From Dactylonectria macrodidyma (lineage: Eukaryota; Ascomycota; Sordariomycetes; Hypocreales; Nectriaceae): 64,000 nt of DNA. The stretch is from the NCBI GenBank assembly GCA_020744425.1, contig JAGMUV010000013.1:496001-560000 (forward strand), read 5' to 3'. Under the pieces are notes generated by a model. The model worked only from the letters and a program-made list of their open reading frames with translations. It was not told where the DNA came from and did no database searches. A program made the translations under genes and the position numbers. Positions 55,959 through 64,000 of the stretch are shown here, piece after piece. The stretch's first letter is position 1, and each line of letters opens with the position of its first letter.

Positions 55959-58085
55959 TTAAGGCTGAAGGCCTCCATAGTGTGACTGCGAATCATCTGT
56001 ATGCTCAAATTCCGATACAAAATCCGCCCACGAGGCAGATGTCATGACATCGAGATCGTGCAACCATGCAGCATCCAAATCCAAATTACTCAGGTCCTGC
56101 AGTTGCTGAGTATTCGGTTGCCGTTCCAACTTGCGAAGTAATTTCCTACAGAGGTCCGGCTGCTCGCTTAGGAGGCCAGTGATCATACGTACTCTGTAGT
56201 AGATGGCATGGGGCAGCATGGTGACGTCTGGAAATCCAGCACCATCACGGAGGCGAACTGGAGAACTTTCCCTTGTTTCCAAATCTGAGGCCTGTTCTGC
56301 GTCTTGCTCTGAGTCTTCCAGTAAGGTTGTGTCTCCCGTGGAAACTTCTGCTTGGCTGAAGTAATTCGACTGATAGAACTCGTCTAGAAGCTTAATACAC
56401 CCAACCCATGTCTTCGCCAAAGCCCATTGTGCAGACCACACCGATAGCTTGGACAGCAGGTAGTCGACGTCGGACTTGGCTTGGCTCACTTTGATGTCTG
56501 TCAGCTCCATATCTGGCGCTATCTTTTGGCTACAGTAGTGGATCCATAGAAGGACACTTGATGCAGTAACTAGAGGAATGCCAATGCAGAAGACAGGGAA
56601 TTGCTGGCCAGAATCTGGTATGGTTCTGTCAAGCAGTTGGCACATCTGAACGATGTTATTCGCTCCATCGATGCAAGCTCCTATGATGGTGCGATCAACA
56701 TACGTTAAAGATGCAGGCACGGAACGAGGTAGGCCAGGTGATTCTTGCCTCCCCGGCTCGCCGAATGTATCAGCTTGAGGAAGGTGTTCTTGATATACCA
56801 GGAAGAGGGCATGCTGGGCAAGGAAATGCACGCTGAGATAGGGCGCTGCTTGGCCCAGGCCCTGATGAGCACACAAGTTCTCTTCCGACCATTTCATATT
56901 GCTCGGCAGGCCGTCGAGCCAAGCTCGTATGTCAGTCACGCTGCGCCAGGAGTTGGTCGTGGGATCGCAAGGAGAAGCGCCTAGTCTGCGCCGCCCTCCA
57001 TCAACGTATAATCTTGCGACGCGGGCCCAGAGCATGAATGTCTTGATGAAGTATGCCAGAGGTACGTTTCCCGCGTCCGTTTCGCCCAGTTCGTTGAACC
57101 GCGGACCAGGATTGTCGTGGCCAAAAGCAAAGGAAACCTCATCACAAGGAAGATGAAGTCCCACCAAGGTAAGGTCAATGGTCTGCGTACGGAACGTGCA
57201 GTACGCGACCAGGCGGTCAAGCAAAGCGCAAGCCCAGAAGGTTCGCCGTCGAATTTCGCGCTGGCGCGGCGAGCGGCGTTGGTTGTACTCGTTCCTCATT
57301 CGGAGAGCCTGCGCCATCCGGATAGCAAGACCAATGTGCATCCAGGCCCTCGCGGTGGCCATGGTGATGAGCTCGCTTAGGCCCAAGATTAGGTTCCCCT
57401 GGATCGCAGCAACTGTCAACAGGTCAGCAACTCGTTGGACAAAGCTTGGGAAGAATGACCGACCGGACGGTTGATCAGAGGACTGGCGAGAGACCGCTGC
57501 GGCTTCTGTTGAATAGAACCGCACCATAGCTCCAGAGGAGGTAAACGTTTTGTTCGTACTGGCTTCCTCCTCTGTCAGGTAACCCGAAGCCAGGGCTAGG
57601 ACAGAGTAGAGCACAAACAGGTCGTCGCGACCCAGTACTTCACCTAGCAGTACATCGAGGGTGACGCAACCGCAGAGCTCGAATTTGTGATGACGCTGAG
57701 CGAATATATCGACAAGTCGGCGCTTCAAAGGTGCAGATGGAAGGTGGGTTACAGTGCGAGAGGTTTCCGACAGAATCTTACTGTTACCAGATATTGGTGG
57801 TGAATGTGACGTAGCCGGGCTCAGAGGAGAGATGATGGCTGAAGCAGGATTCTCCCTTCTGAACACACACGTATAGCCTCCTGGCGCAGGTCTGTCTGGC
57901 CATTGACACTGCCTATCATGGCTAGCACAATTATCGCATCGAGGTCGACTGCCGTCACATCTCACTTTCCTTCGTCGACTGCCCCATAGGATTAGAGATG
58001 CGTAGGAATGTCAAGGGATGGCGTGCGCAACGAACCACTCATGGCAGGCCTGCAGTCCTCTGGGGCCTCGGAGAGCTTTGGGCAT
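55959..58085 (-). CDS. Zn2Cys6 transcription factor with fungal-specific TF domain
   Basis: Two exons (58036-58085 and 55959-57978; 57-nt intron, donor GTTCGT) encode 689 residues. The short first exon supplies the start MPKALRGPRGLQACHEC and the intron falls inside the zinc cluster. Splicing gives ACHECRRRKVRCDGSRPRC followed by DNCASHDRQC, a complete C6 cluster. The middle region has the conserved fungal_trans pattern (ARAWMHIGLAIRMAQALRM, RRRTFWACALLDRLVAY). Without exon 1 the first two cysteines would be missing. It is divergent from the MFS carrier gene, with 631 bp between them, and lies next to the C45 gene, so it may control one or both. Confidence 0.9.
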
Positions 58086-58716
58086 CGTGATGGTGGTACG
58101 GCAGAGCCGTCGGAAGAAAAGACGCTTGAGCGAGTACTAGAAAAATTCTAGAAAATTCGTAAGTACGGAAAAGAGCGACGGAGGAAGAAACGGAAAGGCC
58201 GCGCTTGTTATCTGCGAACAGAAACCCGGGGTTTCAAGTTAGATGGCGGGGGATGGCTTCAAAGTCAGACGCCATCATCCTGCAAGTTAATCAGGAACTT
58301 CAAGCCATCGGACCCAGATTTCGGTCCGTTGCCTATTTCGGCAAGCGATGCACAACTCAAGGGACGGGGACTTACCAGACCCAGGCATCAGCCGTTATGC
58401 GCGAAGGTTTCTGTCTTCGTGTCACGACTGCGCACACCCTCAGCATTACCTCCTCGCCCGGTGGCTGAGGAGCCAACTTCGGAAACTAACTAGAACGGGC
58501 AAGTTCTTTCTACACCCTGGTCTCCCCCCGCATCATCGTTTGTACTTACCCCAGGCTTCTTTATTTTCTTGGTGTCAACCACACTTTGACTATAAATCGC
58601 AACTTTGAACCCCCCATAGTTAATCGCATCATCTTGATATTCTACAGCATCATCTCATTGATCCATCTTTCTCGACTGGAGACCTGAAAACCAAGGACTT
58701 TGCCCAAAAAAAAACC
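58086..58716. other. Divergent promoter between regulator and MFS carrier
   Basis: 631 bp shared by two divergent genes. No single strong operator could be assigned. An A-rich run with ACCATG context precedes the MFS start. Confidence 0.45.
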
Positions 58717-60465
58717 ATGACTGAAAAACGTGAGGAAGAGCTTGACGAGGGCCTCGAGGCTGTTCTGGCCACAGAGCAGCTCACTCCCGAGGAGGATAAG
58801 AGGATCATGCGGAGAATTGACACGTGGTAAGTGGAGATCAAATTGGCAAGAGTCTCAGCTACCTTAGCTAACAGATGCCCTGGTAGCCTTCTGCCCATCA
58901 TGGCCATTTCCTACATGTTTCAGTTCCTGGATAAGACCGCCCTTTCGTTCACGGCTATCATGGGACTTCGGGACGATCTCAATCTCAAGGGTAGCGATTA
59001 TTCATGGGCAAGCAGTATTTACTACTTTGGATATCTCGTGGCGTCATACCCGGCGGGTTTGCTGATGGTCCGTTGGAAAGTCGGCAAAACCATTGCTCTG
59101 TCTATGTGAGCTCTTTAGACTCCGATTTTACTCCCAGTTCACTGATTTCAATGCAGTTTGGTTTGGGGCGGCGTCCTTCTGTCCGCTGGCGGTTGTCGCA
59201 ACGATAAAGGCTTGATGGCGGTGCGATTCTTTTTGGGAGTCACCGAGTCGGCCATCGCCCCAGCTCTGACCGTCGTTATCTCCATGTGGTACAAGCGATC
59301 TGAGCAACCATTGAGGCACGCGGGGTGGTTCGTTGGCAATACTTTTGCCGGAATCATCGGAGGCTTGCTTGCATATGCTATTGGCCATATCAGGAGTATT
59401 GCACCATGGAAGGTGAGAAGAGCAGTAGTTCGAATTTCTAATGTATTGGAGCCGAAACTGACCTAGACAGGCTGTCTTCTTTATCTTTGGTGGCCTCACA
59501 ATGGCCTGGTCCTTTTGCATCCTGCTACTCATGCCTGATACTCCAATGAAGTCCTGGTTCCTTAATAAGGAAGACTCCGCCAAGGCCATGGTTCGCGTCA
59601 AGGATAATATGACTGGCATCAAAAGTGACAAGATCAAATGGAGTCAGTGCATCGAAGCTCTGACGGACATCAAGACTTGGATTATGGCTGGCATCATGAT
59701 CAGCGTCAACATTCCCAATGGCGCTCTGTCAAGCGTACGTCAAATCCCTCCCCGATACCGTACCGTCTGGGCATTGGCTAATTGTGCAAAAGTTTGGCGC
59801 TATTGTCATCGAAGGTCTGGGCTTCAACAAACTTCACTCGCTCCTGCTACAAGGTGGCTCGTATTTCGTTCAGCTATTTGCTGTGATCCTTTCCACCGCA
59901 GGCAGCTCATATTTCACCAATACTCGGACCTACTGGGTGGTGTGCAACTTCTGTCTGGCGATTATGGGCGCGTCTCTTCTTCGCCAACTCCCTGAGCACC
60001 TCCTATGGGGCCGTTACGCGGGCAAGTGTCTTACGACAGCTGCTGCTGCCAATTTCCCCTTGTTGATGTCCCTGTCATCCGGAAATGTTGGCGGCTTTAC
60101 CAAAAAGAGTACAGTGAACGCAATCGTAAGTCGCTGCCTACAATTTCCGGGCAATAGTCGTTGGTAGCTAATTCCGTTCCTAGGTTTTCATTATTTATTG
60201 CACCGGCAATATTATTGGACCTCAGCTTTTTATTGAGGAAGAGGCGCCATCCTATAATTCCGGATTCCTTGCGATTATGATTTGCTATGGAGTGGGAATC
60301 GCCTTCGCGTTTAGTCTTCGCTTCTATCTAGCCCGGGAGAATCGCCGTCGAGACCAGGTTTCTGGAGGTCAGGATGCTGAAGAGAATGCTGAGCTCGATG
60401 GAAATGTGGCTGCCATGTTGGACAAGACTGATAAGGAAATCCCTCAATTTCGATATGTCTACTGA
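58717..60465 (+). CDS. MFS transporter, allantoate-permease (Dal5/ACS) family
   Basis: Six exons (58717-58826, 58887-59105, 59157-59412, 59471-59734, 59793-60125, 60184-60465) keep phase and give 487 residues. Family marks are RRIDTCLLPIMAISYMFQFL, LDKTALSFTAIMGL, YFGYLVASYPAGLLMVRW, GVTESAIAPALTVVISMWY and NVGGFTKKSTVNAI. These fit the anion:cation symporter group that imports allantoate, nicotinate-like acids and small peptides. Twelve helices are expected at the plasma membrane. It is divergent from the Zn2Cys6 regulator, a usual layout for pathway transporters. Confidence 0.92.
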
Positions 60466-60983
60466 TGAGTTCATAATCAGCGGTAACTGGACTGCCGCAC
60501 AATGCGGAAAGCAGTCATCCAGTCATCTTATCTGATTGGTTAGTTGCCGTTGCGGTTGTGTTGCTGATGGTGTGGTTGGGTAGTGGGGAGGGCTGGCTAG
60601 GAATAGTTTGCAGAGCTTTTTTCCCTCTGGGTACTTATCCTTTCCTAAGATCTAACTCTTATAGCTGATCGAGGTATCACAAAAGGTTATTAGTTGAAGT
60701 AGGAAACTTGAGTCTTTCCCAGTTATTGTTTTTTATCTGGGCTAGGCATTTCGATCCGTATCATCACTCTGTGTTAGTCCCTTTTTTTTGTACACTGTTG
60801 AAATTACAGGCCCTCCTCCGTGTGTGTACTATCAAGGGTCCATACTTACTTCAAGTATTACATAGTTCAAAATGGTTGTGAGCTACATGACTGTCTAGAG
60901 TTCTGCCACCTCTGGCCGCCTGGTCTTGATATAGGTCGCGACCTGGGGCGTGACATTTGGGAACGTAGAACAGGCAACATCCG
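60466..60983. other. Convergent 3' intergenic region
   Basis: 518 bp between converging carrier genes. No coding feature is seen. Confidence 0.4.
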
Positions 60984-62724
60984 TTACTCCACATTATATC
61001 CACTAACCCATGACTTCGTCCTTTGAGTAATTCTAGGACCCCAAATCGAAAGTGGTAACGCACTAAGAAAGATAGCAAGAAGAATCACAGCAAGCACTAA
61101 AAACATTTGGTACTTGTCGGTCATCCACCAATCCACGGTTAAGTAGGAAATTCCAAATCCGATCACATTCTTAACGACATTGATAACAACGCCAATATCA
61201 ATCGCCTTCTCGGGGTAGCTGTTAATTGCATAAGAAATGGCAATAGTTCCACTGCCAGTAAAGTTAGTACTTGTAATGGCCCACAACATGCCATCGATAG
61301 CCCAGTGCCAACCCCGCTGAAGCCCGACACCGAAAAGGGCAGTAGTCAGGGGTCAAAACTGCAAAGGGTATTAAGAGAGGCAGAATTGACTCTGGCTTAA
61401 AGATCCCGTGACGCCGGAAGTGTCTCGAGGAAAGCCAGTCCGACAAGGCGCCACCAACCGGTACACCTGCTAGCATACCAATGAGGAGACTGATGTTGTA
61501 GAGACCAACCTGGCCAGGCGACCATGATAGGGGCGGATGCGAGAAGGTGGTGGATACCAGGGTTGTAATGGAAATAGTGGTCGCAATTGCCATACCAAAG
61601 AGCAAGACTGTAAATATGACAGCCGGAATAGCAAGCACCCTAAATGGTGTTAAAAGGAGCACCAGGTAGTTTTCCACAGGGTGGGCGTGTTGGATGGTGA
61701 AAAAGAACGACCGCCGAGACCAGACCGTTGCTGGCTTGTAGCCACTAGTCGTGAGCTCTAAAGGCGACCGCATCTCGATTTGCTCCGTTCTACCGGCTTC
61801 CAAGCCCTGGTCGGTTTCAGAACTTTGCGCCTCCTTGAATACAGGACTGCTGTCATCGAGGACGGGAAGGTCGGGATCGCCAGGGACTCGAATATTCATT
61901 ATCGGCTCGGGGAACATCAGGAATGTAACGACGAGGTTAACAGCTGAAATAGAACCAAAGAGATAGTTGGGATATCTCCAGTTGCCTAGTCCGTCAATCA
62001 TATAACCAGAAAAAATAGGTCCGAAAACGGCGCCAGCGCCTAAGGAGAAGGTATAGGCGCTCATGGCTCGCGCAGTGTATTCCCGTGGGAAGAGCACTAC
62101 CACGATGACAGGGCCAATCGCTTCGACCACACCACCGCTAAGCCCGCAGACAAGACGAGCGGCTAGAAGCGAATTGTAGCTTTGAGCGGCTGCTTGCCAA
62201 AAGAAGCAGGCTGTAAATATGGTCAGACCAATCAAGATCGTATATCGGCTTCCGATGTAGGCGACGGTAGGGACAGCCCAGATGTTCTAAAAGGGGCGAC
62301 GAGAATTTAGCTTCGGCCTGGACATTAAAGTGTGTAGTAAATTCCCCAATATTAAACTTACCCCAAGACCGATAGAAAGCGTGCCCCAGCTGGCTAGTTG
62401 GGCAGCTTTGCCGCTACCCACATGGAGATCCATCATGATAGAACCAATCATTGGCGGAATGGACGCCCCTAGGACCTGGCCCATTGCGACAAAAAAACAC
62501 ATCGATCCAAGCATCGTTATTCGCCACCATAGTGTCCATGTCTAGGAGGAATTCGCAGTCAGCCCTGTGTGCACGTTTCAGGGATGTTATAACGGGATTG
62601 GAACCGGTACAGCAGAGAAGTGTAGTTTCTCTAATAGCAGTATTTCGGAGCGATGATCATGTAGGGGATAACATACCACGGGGTTTTCCGGCCCAAGAGG
62701 GGCAGATGCGGCGAGGGAAGTCAT
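60984..62724 (-). pseudogene. MFS transporter (DHA1-type) with one frameshift
   Basis: Exons 62677-62724 and 62362-62541 and a long third exon from 62286 read as a normal 12-helix carrier: ENPV/TWTLWWRITMLGSM, GSRYTILIGLTIFTACFF, ARLVCGLSGGVVEAIGPV, GAVFGPIFSGYMIDGLGNW and AGVPVGGALSDWLSSRHFR. Near 61345-61362 the frame is lost by a net one-base change: the frame ends in PFAVLTP, while the conserved continuation TTALFGVGLQRGWHWAIDG lies one frame over and runs in frame through ITSTNFTGSGTIAIS to the stop at 60984. No intron fits there without losing the conserved segment. Either the gene is freshly broken or the base is a sequencing error; everything else is intact. Confidence 0.8.
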
Positions 62725-64000
62725 AGCGTGCTGGAAAGCTACTCCCTTTGTCCGTACTAATTTCAACAATTAGTAAAGGTCTAACGAAGCGCTGATGAGG
62801 CCCCCAGTTTATGTTGGCTCATGAAAGATCTCGAGTTTTGTGCGTTGAATTGACCGTTGTTGGATAAGAAAGTCTTGAATCGACGCGATTATCATAAGAT
62901 GGACTGGAAAAGATGAAAGCAAGAGGCATTGGGCTGGTCTTATGTTCATGACTTGGCACATATCTGACATTTACCCCGGAGAGGGCAATATAGTTCGACG
63001 TAAGGATGGGAATAAAGTTTGCTCAGATGTACACCTAACCGGGGTCGCGTGCCGCGGAATACAACACGAAGCCGCGTGAGCGGTATCCTACGCTCCCGCT
63101 CGGCTCCAAAATACATCAGTTTATACAGACCATGTATCCGCCCCGGGAGCCTATCCGGGAGCTTAACTGCTTGGATATGTTCTGGTCCTTGAAACACTCA
63201 CGCCTGGTTCGACAGCTGATCTATGGTCGAAGCCAAATCTCTTAAAGTCGGATATTCCGAAGCAAAGCGTGTTCGGATCAACCTTGGTTGACACCGACTT
63301 GAATCCCTTCCGCTCAACACCAAGGAATTACTTGCCTATGAAGGCTGCTGATTCTATACCCTCAATGGCCAGGGGAATAATGATAGCCACTCTCAGATTG
63401 AAGAAGTTCGCACTTGGGACGCCGACGTCCTACGACTAGGCTATTCGTCAAACATCAGGAACTCAGTCTTCATCGAAGACCAAGCTCGGGCTCAGCCACG
63501 ACAACACGACTCTAGCGCTCTAGGTCATTGAAAGTGCAACACTGCCTTGGTCGTTCTGTAACTATAGAACAGAACCTTAACCCGCCAAGAAGCATATAAA
63601 TACCCAGGGCTCACCATATAAAGAAGTGATCTACGGGTCAAATACCTTAGTTACTGGTGATCCCGGATCGCATTTATGGGGACAAATTTTTGGGCCGAGT
63701 AATCCAGTTGATTCGTATCCAGTCATTCCTATCTCTCAGCCGCAGCTCGGATATGCCGCAAACCTTATATTCGCCGGGAGTTCCACTCGTCACATTTTCA
63801 GGACGAGAGCGAGCCCCTGGTAACATTAATATTGAGCAAGCACGTACGTTTGCGTTACGGGCAACCCGGAGTTCGGATATGCCAGAAAACCGGCTTATGC
63901 AGCATGGATATTCAACTGGAGCAAGCACGTATGGTTACGGAAAATCCGGTCGGCAAGGATCTTCCCTTTACTAAGATTCACAGGAGAGAAGGAAGGGTAC
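62725..64000. other. Intergenic to window end, with short direct repeats near 63.7-64.0 kb
   Basis: No gene is supported. Two pairs of short direct repeats occur at the right edge (separate entry). Confidence 0.4.
63744..63933. repeat. Two interleaved pairs of short direct repeats
   Basis: A CTCGGATATGCC/TTCGGATATGCC element lies at 63744-63764 and 63870-63891. GAGCAAGCACGTA is found at 63834-63846 and 63919-63931, and GTTACGG follows both copies of the second. The pattern suggests a degenerate tandem unit of roughly 85-125 bp that may continue beyond the window. Confidence 0.5.

Noticed and set aside
61320..61370. A 43-nt intron explaining the MFS frame change
   Set aside because: It would remove the conserved segment before RGWHW and use a weak GTTTTG donor; a base error or mutation is simpler.
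54241..62724. A penicillin-type biosynthetic cluster
   Set aside because: Neither ACV synthetase nor isopenicillin N synthase is in the window; the C45 family has many other roles.

Overview
This window looks like part of a filamentous ascomycete (Pezizomycotina) chromosome. Most protein-coding genes are interrupted by short introns of about 45-90 nt (two are longer, 116 and 176 nt) with GT-AG ends, several of them with GTATGT or GTAAGT donors. The families are typical of moulds: Zn2Cys6 regulators, P450s, NmrA-like reductases, CFEM/Pth11-type receptors, Goodbye-NACHT proteins, CorA-like proteins and MFS carriers. I cannot fix the genus from the sequence alone. No tRNA, rRNA, CRISPR or intact transposon was found. 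Exon models were built by hand; for the complete intact genes all reading phases add up, but no transcript evidence was available.

Left part (1-11.9 kb): a truncated ankyrin-repeat gene; a decayed short-chain reductase pseudogene; an intact NmrA-like reductase convergent with an ADP-ribosylglycohydrolase; a small two-exon gene; a non-coding tract carrying a dispersed 20-bp GGCCCT motif; and a three-exon P450.

Signalling block (12.3-24.6 kb): a kinase fused to a C-terminal pseudokinase, a six-exon CorA-like membrane protein, and a kinase fused to TPR repeats, followed by a heavily decayed CFEM-plus-seven-helix receptor pseudogene. About 7 kb further on lies a 1,481-residue Goodbye-NACHT-TPR protein with a C-terminal zinc domain (31.5-36.1 kb). 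Such architectures belong to the fungal non-self-recognition and NLR-like repertoire, but no partner relation can be proven here.

Middle (25-31.3 and 38.9-48.2 kb): mostly household or membrane genes. They comprise a family-16-type methyltransferase, a small cysteine-rich protein, a DJ-1/PfpI protein, a small secreted protein, an Upc2-like regulator, a four-helix membrane protein, a LITAF-domain protein and a 12-exon DHA2-type transporter with a 9-nt exon. A membrane-anchored SDR is broken by an 11-bp tandem duplication.

Right part (51.9-62.7 kb): this resembles the accessory part of a metabolic cluster. It holds a SAT4-type membrane protein, a peptidase-C45/acyl-CoA:6-APA-acyltransferase-like enzyme, a Zn2Cys6 regulator divergent from an allantoate-permease-type MFS carrier, and a second MFS carrier with one frameshift. 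No synthase or synthetase core enzyme lies inside the window.
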